A DNA stretch of 40,033 bases from Bacteroidales bacterium (GTDB taxonomy: Bacteria > Bacteroidota > Bacteroidia > Bacteroidales > ML635J-15): NCBI GenBank assembly GCA_028702535.1, contig JAQVOR010000017.1, positions 1 through 40,033 of the forward strand, given 5' to 3'. Of the stretch, positions 15,774 to 22,011 are shown in pieces. Position 1 is the first letter of the stretch. Every line of letters begins with the position of its first letter. The position numbers were made by a program, and so were the translations under genes. The notes beneath the pieces are model-generated. The model did no database searches, was not told the origin of the DNA, and saw only the letters and a list, made by a program, of their open reading frames with translations.

Positions 15774-15944
15774 ATGAAAAAAATTATTTTATTATTTATC
15801 GGTCTAGTAGGCCTTGTTATTAGTGGTTTTGCAATGTTTAGCGGAGATGCTGGAGTTATTGCAAGTGTATTAAATTTTGATTTAGGAATAGAGCATATTT
15901 CAGGGGCTAAAACACTGCTTAAATCTTTTCTAATACAAAGATAA
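15774..15944 (+). CDS. Small membrane or exported peptide (56 aa), unknown
   Basis: A 56-aa peptide with a Lys-Lys start and one hydrophobic helix (MKKIILLFIGLVGLVISGFA), then a short mostly non-polar tail (including GVIASVLNFDLGIEHISGAK) ending in LIQR. It resembles an uncleaved signal anchor or a small hydrophobic toxin-like peptide. It follows the 70-aa membrane protein on the same strand and may be co-transcribed. The left end of the module 2 repeat begins at its stop codon. No family is recognised. Confidence 0.5.
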   Translation: MKKIILLFIGLVGLVISGFAMFSGDAGVIASVLNFDLGIEHISGAKTLLKSFLIQR

Positions 15945-16287
15945 CTCAAAATAAAATAACTCAAATGTAAAATATTTTTTTAATTATGAACAATTTAATT
16001 TTATTGCAACTGATAGCAAATTCCTACAAGGCAAAAAACATATATTGATAATAGTACAACCGACTTTAAGCAAGAAACAAGATCTAAAACTGTAATTAGA
16101 GAATATGTGTTGTTTTAGATTTTATCCAAGATAATGAAAACTTTTTGTTAATTTTGCCGGTATAAGAATAAACACTATTACTATTACTATGACATCTGAA
16201 ACCGCAAAAAAGAAAATAGACTGGACCAAACCAGCGGACCAAAATCCAGAAATAACGGTAGATGATTTTAAAGATATGGTAAAAAAG
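15944..16287 (+). repeat. Upstream repeat of the toxin-antitoxin module, copy 2
   Basis: Second copy of the leader, inverted repeat, promoter and antitoxin N-terminal codons found at 12691-13030, in the same orientation and about 3.25 kb away. The inverted-repeat arms are at 16082-16090 and 16112-16120. Confidence 0.9.
16149..16156 (+). promoter_or_regulatory. -7 promoter box of TA module 2
   Basis: TAATTTTG, same sequence and same distance to the antitoxin ATG as in module 1. Confidence 0.6.
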
Positions 16288-16368
16288 TCTGAGAAATCTA
16301 CTAAATCTCCAATTTCAGAATTAGATAAGAAAATCAAAGAATGGCAACAGGAAAGAAATCTAACTTAA
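16189..16368 (+). CDS. Putative antitoxin of TA module 2 (59 aa)
   Basis: A 59-aa protein, the same length as the module 1 antitoxin. Residues 1-33 differ from it at one position (Thr2 for Ala2), whereas residues 36-59 (including KSPISELDKKIKEWQQERNL) are different. The gene overlaps its toxin by 28 nt, exactly as in module 1, and again the Glu-Trp codons GAA TGG provide the toxin start. The split identity fits a shared N-terminal dimerisation or DNA-binding part and a toxin-specific C-terminal part. It may still be expressed although its toxin is frameshifted, and so could act as a solitary antitoxin. Confidence 0.75.
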   Translation: MTSETAKKKIDWTKPADQNPEITVDDFKDMVKKSEKSTKSPISELDKKIKEWQQERNLT

Positions 16369-16714
16369 GTACAATCCCTAAAAAACAAGAACATGTTAAG
16401 CGAATTGTTACTACTGCTGTTTTTGATGCAATGCTTTTTAATGCAGTAGATTTTGGAGAGCAAATATTTGGAGTAAGCATTGCTAATGCATTCCTGCGTA
16501 ATGTGCGTAAAATTATTAAAACGCTTTTAACTCAACATCAATTCTATCCCGAAAACAAATTTCTACCAACAAAAAAAAACGCTACCGCAATATTATAGTA
16601 GGTAAATACATAATCCTTTATCGCATTAAACCTACTACAGGAGAGGTTCTTGCAATTTACCACAGTTCTATAAAACCAGCTCAAATAAAGAAAATACGTA
16701 GCATTAAACCTTAA
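16341..16714 (+). pseudogene. RelE/ParE family toxin of module 2, frameshifted at a poly-A tract
   Basis: The first frame gives an N-terminal region of about 75 residues (start MATGKKSNLSTIPKKQEHVK, up to NKFLPTKK) and then runs off-frame to a stop at 16596-16598. One extra base in the A9 run at 16571-16579 restores a frame continuing RYRNIIVGKYIILYRIKPTT to IKKIRSIKP, nearly identical to the module 1 toxin C-terminus and ending at 16714. It is either a broken gene, a homopolymer sequencing error, or a case of slippage at A9. The N-terminal region is longer than in module 1 and only distantly similar. Confidence 0.85.
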
Positions 16715-16768
16715 TTTTACAACTTGTTTTTTTACATTATCAAACTTATCTGGGCTTACAAATAAACC
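16601..16768 (+). repeat. Downstream repeat of the TA module, copy 2
   Basis: Matches 13282-13448 with scattered substitutions and a one-base insertion in a T tract. Similarity ends at about 16768, within the first bases of the left 109-bp tRNA-associated repeat. Confidence 0.85.
16716..16768 (-). pseudogene. 3' remnant of the convergent 84-aa gene
   Basis: On the minus strand GLFVSPDKFDNVK corresponds to DLFVSPSNFDNVK at the C-terminus of the 13398-13652 gene. The rest of the gene is missing: homology stops where the tRNA-linked repeat begins. An extra base in the T tract also removes the original stop. This shows that the module 2 unit was cut by the later event that placed the repeat here. 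Confidence 0.6.
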
Positions 16769-16867
16769 TGCATTTATGCAAAATTATTTTTATTTAAACC
16801 CTAAAAAAGTTTGCAAATACTACTATTTGCAAACTTTCTTTTTTTATGATGTAGTCCCACCAAGAAT
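16759..16867. repeat. 109-bp direct repeat, distal copy with partial tRNA (att-like)
   Basis: Identical to 17769-17877 except for one base. It contains a full copy of the tRNA-Arg terminator hairpin and the last 16 nt of the tRNA gene (16852-16867), without the rest of the tRNA. This is the expected form of the distal attachment-site copy of an element integrated at a tRNA 3' end. Confidence 0.9.
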
Positions 16868-16929
16868 ACAAATAAATAGTTTAAAGTGTTGCTATTGCGT
16901 AGTTGTGATTTGTTTTTTTTGGTAAACAT

Positions 16930-17325
16930 TTATTTACACCAATCTATTATTTGCTGTGCGAAATCCAAGCCGGCTTTTGTGTTTGCGACAGACAACTCTT
17001 TATCGTAACCGCCAAATAAATGAAGATGATTGTATGCCGAATTAAAGCACTTTAAAATTGTTTTATTTTTCTTACTCAAATACTCCCTGTAAATATCTAC
17101 ATTCATTCTGTTTTTTGCAGGCAATTTAACATTTTCTCTTTTCATTTTACCATTCAAGACGATTAAAACACCTCCCCAAGCTGTATTGCAAGCCATACTA
17201 ACATATTTACCATCAGTATAGAAATTTCCATTTTTACCCGCCTTTTCTTTAAGTATTGTTTTCGCATTAGCAATATATCTTAAAGCCTCTGAGTGTTCTA
17301 AATTTTCTTTTTTTAATACTGCCAT
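16930..17325 (-). CDS. DUF5618-like protein (131 aa)
   Basis: A 131-aa protein resembling the Bacteroidetes family DUF5618. It begins with a helix SEALRYIANAKTILKEKAGK, then FYTDGKYVSMACNTAWGGVL and the segment LPAKNRMNVDIYREYLSKKN, and ends in a helix LDFAQQIIDWCK. The all-helical pattern resembles HEPN or nucleotidyltransferase-partner proteins, but the RxxxxH motif of active HEPN RNases is not clear. It has its own promoter box at 17349-17356, separate from the upstream gene, whose terminator lies between. Function is unknown; its place in a tRNA-linked cassette with an RHH-like protein makes a toxin-antitoxin-like role possible but unproven. Confidence 0.7.
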   Translation of the reverse strand: MAVLKKENLEHSEALRYIANAKTILKEKAGKNGNFYTDGKYVSMACNTAWGGVLIVLNGKMKRENVKLPAKNRMNVDIYREYLSKKNKTILKCFNSAYNHLHLFGGYDKELSVANTKAGLDFAQQIIDWCK

Positions 17326-17348
17326 TTCTTTTAAATTAAATGATTATA

Positions 17349-17356
17349 CAAATATA
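17349..17356 (-). promoter_or_regulatory. -7 promoter box for the DUF5618-like gene
   Basis: On the minus strand TATATTTG fits TAnnTTTG, 23 nt upstream of the ATG at 17325. A 20-nt stretch around it (17339-17358, AATGATTATACAAATATAAT on the plus strand) is identical to the bcp promoter region at 8560-8579. Confidence 0.6.
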
Positions 17357-17366
17357 ATAAAATATC

Positions 17367-17394
17367 AAAAAGGCAAATCATTATCAGCCTTTTT
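17367..17394 (-). terminator. Intrinsic terminator after the RHH-like gene
   Basis: AAAAAGGC (17367-17374) and GCCTTTTT (17387-17394) form an 8-bp stem with a 12-nt loop. It directly follows the stop of the RHH-like gene on the minus strand. Flanking A/T tracts would allow action in both directions. Confidence 0.75.
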
Positions 17395-17397
17395 AAA

Positions 17398-17553
17398 TTA
17401 ATCAAATTCTCTTTTAAACTTTTCATTAAAAGCATCTCTAACAAATTGAGAAACCTTAACATCATGTTGCTTTAATAGTTTCATTTTTTCGAGATATAGG
17501 TCGTTAAATCTAAACCTACGTACATGTGTTTTTTCGAATGTAATTTCTTTCAT
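17398..17553 (-). CDS. Small ribbon-helix-helix-like protein
   Basis: A 51-aa basic protein (MKEITFEKTHVRRFRFNDLY at the start). The pattern is a beta strand (HVRRFRFN), a helix (DLYLEKMKLLKQHD), a short turn and a second helix (SQFVRDAFNEKFKRE), as in Arc/MetJ ribbon-helix-helix repressors that bind DNA as dimers. The ATG at 17553 is preferred over the in-frame ATG at 17583, because the ten extra residues are hydrophobic and unlike the family. It lies upstream of the DUF5618-like gene but is separated from it by a terminator and promoter, so it could repress that gene as an unlinked unit. Confidence 0.6.
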   Translation of the reverse strand: MKEITFEKTHVRRFRFNDLYLEKMKLLKQHDVKVSQFVRDAFNEKFKREFD

Positions 17554-17720
17554 AATAAAAAATGTCCTACAAAAAGCATACATAACGACAAGTTATAAAG
17601 CATTAAAAAAAATACTCATTCGCCAACCGGCTCTCCAACTACAACCGCCACCTTTTAATTGTAGAGTTTACATAGCCCTTTTTTGTTTTTGTGCTGCGAA
17701 AGGAATAGTGATGCGGTTAA

Positions 17721-17763
17721 TTTGTTTATCATAAGATTATTATTATTGTTTTTGATAAACAAA
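17721..17763. repeat. Perfect 11-bp inverted repeat at the cassette edge
   Basis: TTTGTTTATCA (17721-17731) and TGATAAACAAA (17753-17763) are perfect complements separated by 21 bp, ending 5 bp before the tRNA-proximal 109-bp repeat. Spacing of about two helical turns suits binding by a recombinase or regulator at an attachment site. Confidence 0.7.
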
Positions 17764-17768
17764 GATAG

Positions 17769-17877
17769 CAAATAAACCTGTATTTATGCAAAATTATTTT
17801 TATTTAAACCCTAAAAAAGTTTGCAAATACTACTATTTGCAAACTTTCTTTTTTTATGATGTAGTCCCACCAAGAAT
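17769..17877. repeat. 109-bp direct repeat, tRNA-proximal copy
   Basis: Overlaps the last 16 nt of the intact tRNA-Arg gene and its terminator. It differs from 16759-16867 only at 17781 (T versus C at 16771). Confidence 0.9.
17813..17844 (-). terminator. Intrinsic terminator of tRNA-Arg
   Basis: On the minus strand an 11-bp perfect stem (GTTTGCAAATA with TATTTGCAAAC, plus positions 17819-17829 and 17834-17844), a 4-nt loop and six T residues follow the tRNA by 17 nt. A duplicate lies at 16803-16834 in the distal repeat. Confidence 0.9.
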
Positions 17878-17933
17878 CGAACTTGGATCTACAGTTTAGG
17901 AAACTGCTATTCTATCCGTTGAACTATGGGACC
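17862..17933 (-). tRNA. tRNA-Arg (anticodon CCT)
   Basis: The minus strand folds as a full cloverleaf: acceptor GGTCCCA/TGGGACT (first pair a G-U wobble), D arm GTTC/GAAT, anticodon stem GCAGT/ACTGT with loop TTCCTAA (anticodon CCT, reading AGG), a 4-nt variable loop, and T arm CCAAG-TTCGATT-CTTGG. Discriminator base A is at 17862. CCA is not encoded, so it must be added by nucleotidyltransferase. The 72-nt length is normal. Its 3' 16 nt are duplicated at 16852-16867, which marks this gene as an integration site. Confidence 0.95.
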
Positions 17934-17942
17934 AATTTTATG

Positions 17943-17950
17943 CAAAAATA
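17943..17950 (-). promoter_or_regulatory. -7 promoter box for tRNA-Arg
   Basis: TATTTTTG on the minus strand fits TAnnTTTG and ends 9 nt before the mature tRNA 5' end. Confidence 0.6.
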
Positions 17951-18087
17951 AAATAAAATTCTGTTTCGGCGAAATAATATCAATGTAATCACAAAATACC
18001 TTATGTAAATTGATTGTTTAATAATTTAGTTGGTATAATAAAATAAAATGCTCAATTTTGGAGTTTATACTTAATAAAAAAACTGTT

Positions 18088-18981
18088 ATGCGTTTTATAA
18101 AGAATATATTCCCTTTGATTTTATTATGTATTTCTACGCTGAGTTTTTCTCAAATATCTGATACGCTAACTATTTATTATAGTATTGATGATGATAAATT
18201 AGAGGGAGAATGGAAAAATGAAATCCGCAATAAATTAAAAAATGATGTTGTAGATATTAAGATTTATTCTTACACCGATTTTCTGGGTCCTGCCGACCAT
18301 AACAAACGTCTTTCCGACAAACGTGCAAATGCAACAAAATCATTTCTTATTTCGCAAGAAGTTTCCAAAAATCTAATTAGCGAATGTAAAGGCATGGGAA
18401 TACATCCTTTTAGCTCACACGAAAATCGCATAAACCCCGATGATAGAGGAATTTTACAACATCGAGTCACTAAACTTATTTTTATTTATCACGATGATAA
18501 CGAAAATAAAAAAAATATCTCGCAACACTTTGAAGAAGAGCAAGAAGATTCTCCAGAAGAACTCAAAGTTATTCCAATTTTTGCAGATTTGAGTGAAGAA
18601 AAACTTGTAATTGGTGAAAATATCATTCTCGACAACATTATATTTCATGGTGGAACTCCATTATTTAAATCCGAATCGGAGAACGCTCTAAAACAATTAC
18701 TTTTAGCAATGCAAAATAATCCTACACTTAAAATCGAAATCCAAGGACATATATGTTGCCAATCTGATGGTTTAGATGGTTGGGATAGAATTAACGAAAA
18801 CAATGAATTAAGTGCAAATCGAGCAGAGACCGTGTATGATTATCTAATAAAAGGTGGAGTTGAAGCCAAGCGAATGACTTATGTAGGATTGGGGTCAGAA
18901 TTTAAACGTTTCCCTGAGGAGCGTAATTTTCGTGAAGAAGACCTAAATAGAAGAGTTGAAATTTTAATAATTGATAAATAG
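18088..18981 (+). CDS. OmpA-family protein with two OmpA-like regions
   Basis: A 297-aa exported protein. The signal peptide (MRFIKNIFPLILLCISTLSF) probably ends after FSQ. A first, partial OmpA-like region lies at about residues 30-125 (ADHNKRLSDKRANATKSFLI, with the typical LSDxRAxATxxFL helix). A second, fuller one is at about 175-297 (IEIQGHICC, NNELSANRAETVYDYLIKGG and LNRRVEI). OmpA-like domains bind peptidoglycan through conserved Asp and Arg residues. In the second region GHICC replaces the usual GHTD, and the Arg of LNRRVE is kept. The ATG at 18088 is chosen because an in-frame TTG at 18058 would add a non-signal tail. It converges on the aminotransferase gene 34 nt downstream. Confidence 0.85.
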   Translation: MRFIKNIFPLILLCISTLSFSQISDTLTIYYSIDDDKLEGEWKNEIRNKLKNDVVDIKIYSYTDFLGPADHNKRLSDKRANATKSFLISQEVSKNLISECKGMGIHPFSSHENRINPDDRGILQHRVTKLIFIYHDDNENKKNISQHFEEEQEDSPEELKVIPIFADLSEEKLVIGENIILDNIIFHGGTPLFKSESENALKQLLLAMQNNPTLKIEIQGHICCQSDGLDGWDRINENNELSANRAETVYDYLIKGGVEAKRMTYVGLGSEFKRFPEERNFREEDLNRRVEILIIDK

Positions 18982-19015
18982 TGTTTGTAATAAGTTGATT
19001 CGCAAGAAGTATCTG

Positions 19016-19870
19016 CTAAACCTGATTGTTTTGCAATCGCTCATTGATAGAGTCCAATAGATTTTCTGAAGTTTTGTGAAAATATCTCTTTTCTTTATAC
19101 GCAAGGCACCACCGAATGCCATTAACTGGGTCAACAAGAAACAGTTCATCAAATTCGGCTAAATCAGAATTTGTAATATCAGCTTTATAAATCTGATAAT
19201 CAAACTCTTGCAGAATACCTAAAACAAAATTTGCAAAGACTTTATAATAATTTGGGAGAATGGTTTTAGGAATATAAACAGACTTTCCTTTTACACAAAA
19301 CAATACTGCATCGGCAGTTCTTAAAATAATCTTTTTTTCATTTGTTAGTAACCATTGGTCTGCATCAGCAAAATGCAAATTGTTACTTAAAAGCAACTCT
19401 TCGCTAAAAATAGAGATAATATTATTTTTTGATATAAAATCGGGGATATAAAACCAGTCGGCAATATCAATTTTAAGTCCTTTACTATTTAATTGAAACC
19501 ACTCTTTTTCAGTTTTTTTAACAGTAATTAAAATTGAAACCGTATTATCATTAGACAGTTTTGTTTCTGATGCGTTTCTAAATACAGTAACTTCAGCTTT
19601 AAACCCTTGATAAATTCGATTTTTTTGCAATAATAATTCAATATCCGTTTCAAATATTGACTTTTTGAATAAAACTGGAACTTCCATTTTAAGCTTTTTT
19701 ATATATTTTATAAAAAGCTCAAAATATTGGTCAAACAAAAACACTTTTGATGAATTTCCGCGTAAAGCTATGGTAAAAGCATCTCCGTATTTTAATCCTC
19801 GATTATTAGCAAACAAACAAGGTTTATCGGCAGGAAGTATTTCGCTATTTAGCATTAAGTGTCTTGCCAT
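19016..19870 (-). CDS. Class IV aminotransferase-like protein, PLP lysine apparently missing
   Basis: A 284-aa protein of the class IV PLP fold, related to the PabC/branched-chain aminotransferase-type proteins of Bacteroidetes. Fold markers are the N-terminal LFANNRGLKYGDAFTIALR and the C-terminal AEFDELFLVDPVNGIRWCL. Between them, relatives have a K[ST]xN segment with the PLP-binding Lys and later an E-A-T-S-S-N-I-F motif. Here the alignable stretches read NNIISIFSEELLLSNN and RTADAVLFCVKG, with no Lys at the exact place; the closest is three residues earlier in SKNN. It may be a degenerate or repurposed enzyme. Its ATG overlaps the stop of the GmhB-like gene by one base (TAATG), the last gene of the holA run. 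Confidence 0.75.
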   Translation of the reverse strand: MARHLMLNSEILPADKPCLFANNRGLKYGDAFTIALRGNSSKVFLFDQYFELFIKYIKKLKMEVPVLFKKSIFETDIELLLQKNRIYQGFKAEVTVFRNASETKLSNDNTVSILITVKKTEKEWFQLNSKGLKIDIADWFYIPDFISKNNIISIFSEELLLSNNLHFADADQWLLTNEKKIILRTADAVLFCVKGKSVYIPKTILPNYYKVFANFVLGILQEFDYQIYKADITNSDLAEFDELFLVDPVNGIRWCLAYKEKRYFHKTSENLLDSINERLQNNQV

Positions 19871-20364
19871 TACAGATTGTTATTTACAATATTTAGACAA
19901 GTTTCATAAATATTTTGATTGGATTCTATCATAATCCCTTTAACTCCACATCTTTTTGCAGCCTCTACATCTCGGTGGCGGTCACCAATCATAAATGATA
20001 CTGACGGCTCAATATCATAAATTGCCATTGCTTTTTCTAACAACAAAGATTGAGGTTTTCTGCATAAGCATTTACCAAATTCGTCGTGGTGCGGACAAAA
20101 ATAGAAATCATCAACTTGCGTATTATAAGTAGCAAGATACTCACAAAATTTTATGTGCATTTCTAATACATCATTCTCGGTATAAAGTTCTTTAGCAATC
20201 CCTCCCTGATTTGAGATTACTATTACTAAGAAATCATGCTTTTTAAGTAAGTTTATCGCCACACCCACGCCGTCATTAATAATGAAATCATCGGCCGAAC
20301 AAGTATAATGTCCTGGTTCATAGTTTATAACGCCGTCTCTATCAATAAAAACTGCCTTTTTCAT
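19870..20364 (-). CDS. HAD-IIIA phosphatase, GmhB-like
   Basis: A 164-aa HAD-superfamily phosphatase resembling D-glycero-D-manno-heptose 1,7-bisphosphate phosphatase and histidinol phosphatase. Motif I is FIDRDGVIN (Asp8 nucleophile, Asp10), motif II VISNQGG, and motif IV MIGDRHRDVEAA. The zinc-loop pattern CPHHDEFGKCLCRKP is typical of GmhB. The usual role is making heptose for lipopolysaccharide, which fits the GT9 gene at 29.3 kb, although no other heptose genes are beside it. The start overlaps the rhomboid gene by four bases (ATGA), so the two are probably translationally coupled. Confidence 0.85.
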   Translation of the reverse strand: MKKAVFIDRDGVINYEPGHYTCSADDFIINDGVGVAINLLKKHDFLVIVISNQGGIAKELYTENDVLEMHIKFCEYLATYNTQVDDFYFCPHHDEFGKCLCRKPQSLLLEKAMAIYDIEPSVSFMIGDRHRDVEAAKRCGVKGIMIESNQNIYETCLNIVNNNL

Positions 20365-20978
20365 AATGGGATTGTCGTTATTCGATTAATAAAATATTGC
20401 AAAAGCTCTGGTTTTAATATGAGTGGAAAAACAAAGCCAAATACTGCTCCCCAAAAATGTGCATCATGACCAATATTGTCGCTTCCTCGTTTTGACATTC
20501 GGTATGAATATATAAGATAAATTGCACCAAACACTATACCTGGAATAGGCAAAATACCGAAAAAATAAACTTTATTCCATGGGTCAAAAAAGATAGAAGC
20601 AAAAACTACTGCCGATACTGCCCCTGACGCTCCCACAGCCGAATAAGTAGAGTTGTCTTTATGTTTAAACAGCGAAAATAATGAAGAGAAAACAATAGCT
20701 AATAGATAAAAAACAATAAAAAGCATATTACCAAAGCTATCCCAAAAAATATCAAAATAAACAAGCAAAACAGAGCCAAACGACCAAAAAACAAGCATGT
20801 TTATAAGTACGTGAGGCCAATTTGCATGAACAAAACCATGAGTAATAATACGGTGATATTCATTTTTTTTAAATATGAGATAAGGAGAAAACAGTAATTT
20901 TGAAAACAGCTCTTTTTTTTGCCACGACATATACGTAACAATTCCTGTTATAATAACTATAATTAAAACTATGTTCAT
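20361..20978 (-). CDS. Rhomboid family intramembrane serine protease
   Basis: A 205-aa protein with about six membrane helices. Catalytic features are GASGAV with Ser118 and DAHFWGAVFGF with His174, the expected Ser-His dyad in neighbouring helices. The conserved L1/TM2 pattern ITHGFVHANWPHVLINMLVF is also present. Rhomboids cut transmembrane segments of other proteins within the membrane; no substrate can be named. It directly follows holA with no gap and overlaps the GmhB-like gene by 4 nt, so the genes are probably co-transcribed. Confidence 0.92.
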   Translation of the reverse strand: MNIVLIIVIITGIVTYMSWQKKELFSKLLFSPYLIFKKNEYHRIITHGFVHANWPHVLINMLVFWSFGSVLLVYFDIFWDSFGNMLFIVFYLLAIVFSSLFSLFKHKDNSTYSAVGASGAVSAVVFASIFFDPWNKVYFFGILPIPGIVFGAIYLIYSYRMSKRGSDNIGHDAHFWGAVFGFVFPLILKPELLQYFINRITTIPL

Positions 20979-21983
20979 TTAATGTAAAATCTTATAAAAC
21001 AGTTCTTTAGCGAGGTCTCCATCTTCAGGATTAACCGCTCCAACTCCTTTTAGTTTTGCGTCTGTTTCGCGTAAATATGAAATTATACTAATTAATTTGC
21101 CAAGACTATAATTATTGGCAGCCAATTTATATTCATCAACAAAAAATTTGTTTACTCCCAAAGCCGCCGCTGCATTATATTGGCTTTTATCGCTAAGACT
21201 GTGGTAAATAAGAACTTTTTTAAAGTATTCAAATAATCGGGCAACTGTTGCTATAAGCGGATTGTTTTTTTTATCTTTTGCAAAATAATCAACAATTTTA
21301 TAAACTTTTAATTTATCTTTACTACTAAGAGCTTTTTGAAGTTCAAAAACATTAAAATCTCTATTTACTCCAATGTTTTGTGCCACATCATCTTTCTGTA
21401 TCTGCGTTCTGTCATCGGAGACGGTAATTTTAAGTTTCTTTATTTCGCTCGCTAACCTGGAAAGGTCGGCTCCAATGCTTTCGTAAAGCAATCGCAATGC
21501 TTCGGGATGTATAGTCAGATTTTCATTTGCCAATTTAGAAGTTATCCACGAATAAACTTCTCGTTCATATTTCTTTTTAGATTCGTAAATTACACCTTGC
21601 TTTGAAATCTGCGTATAAATTTTTGTGCGCTTATCAAATTTAGCAGTATTTTTAAAACTAAAAACAAGTAAAGTCGATTTTACTGGATTTTGCACATAAG
21701 TTTCAAAATCTTTAAATTTATCAATTTGCTGGGCCTCCTTAACAATTATTACCTGCAAATTAGCCATCATCGGAAAACGACGTGCTTGTTCAATTACGGA
21801 ATAAACATTAGTATCCTTACCATAAAGAATAGTTTGATTAAATGCTTTTTCGGATTCGGTTAAAACATTTGCCGCAATAAAATTTGTAAGTTCATCAATA
21901 AAATATCCCTCATCACCATAAAACAGATAAATAGGTTTGTAAATTTTATTTTTTAAATCGCTAAGAATATTATCGAATTCCAT
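20979..21983 (-). CDS. holA: DNA polymerase III subunit delta
   Basis: A 334-aa clamp-loader delta subunit, which opens the beta clamp during DNA replication. The start (MEFDNILSDLKNKIYKPIYL, then FYGDEGYFIDEL) and the conserved arrangement of an AAA+-like N-terminus (LQVIIVKEAQQIDKF), a lid domain (SIGADLSRLASEIKKL) and a helical collar (FNVFELQKALSSKDKLKVYK and beyond) match HolA. The Walker motifs are degenerate, as is normal for delta. It is the first gene of the minus-strand run with rhomboid, GmhB-like and class IV genes, with a -7 box 21 nt upstream. Confidence 0.92.
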   Translation of the reverse strand: MEFDNILSDLKNKIYKPIYLFYGDEGYFIDELTNFIAANVLTESEKAFNQTILYGKDTNVYSVIEQARRFPMMANLQVIIVKEAQQIDKFKDFETYVQNPVKSTLLVFSFKNTAKFDKRTKIYTQISKQGVIYESKKKYEREVYSWITSKLANENLTIHPEALRLLYESIGADLSRLASEIKKLKITVSDDRTQIQKDDVAQNIGVNRDFNVFELQKALSSKDKLKVYKIVDYFAKDKKNNPLIATVARLFEYFKKVLIYHSLSDKSQYNAAAALGVNKFFVDEYKLAANNYSLGKLISIISYLRETDAKLKGVGAVNPEDGDLAKELFYKILH

Positions 21984-22003
21984 ACTTTATTTTCTTTCTT
22001 GCA

Positions 22004-22011
22004 CAAAAGTA
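22004..22011 (-). promoter_or_regulatory. -7 promoter box for the holA run
   Basis: TACTTTTG on the minus strand fits TAnnTTTG, 21 nt upstream of the holA ATG. Confidence 0.55.

Larger units (their letters stand above)
16868..17768. mobile_element. About 0.9-kb unit between tRNA-derived direct repeats
   Basis: The unit is bounded by the two 109-bp repeats (period 1,010 bp) and inserted at the 3' side of tRNA-Arg(CCT). It carries only two small genes, a DUF5618-like protein and a ribbon-helix-helix-like protein, and no integrase. It resembles a minimal passenger cassette mobilised in trans, or what remains of a larger integrated element. A perfect 11-bp inverted repeat (17721-17763) lies at its tRNA-proximal end. 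Confidence 0.6.

Noticed and set aside
15986..16048. 20-codon leader peptide upstream of TA module 2
   Set aside because: The equivalent frame in module 1 stops after 11 codons, so the peptide is not conserved between the copies.
12691..16768. Integron-type gene cassettes with attC sites
   Set aside because: The repeated flanks extend into coding sequence, no attC-like imperfect palindrome with R boxes is found, and no integron integrase is present.
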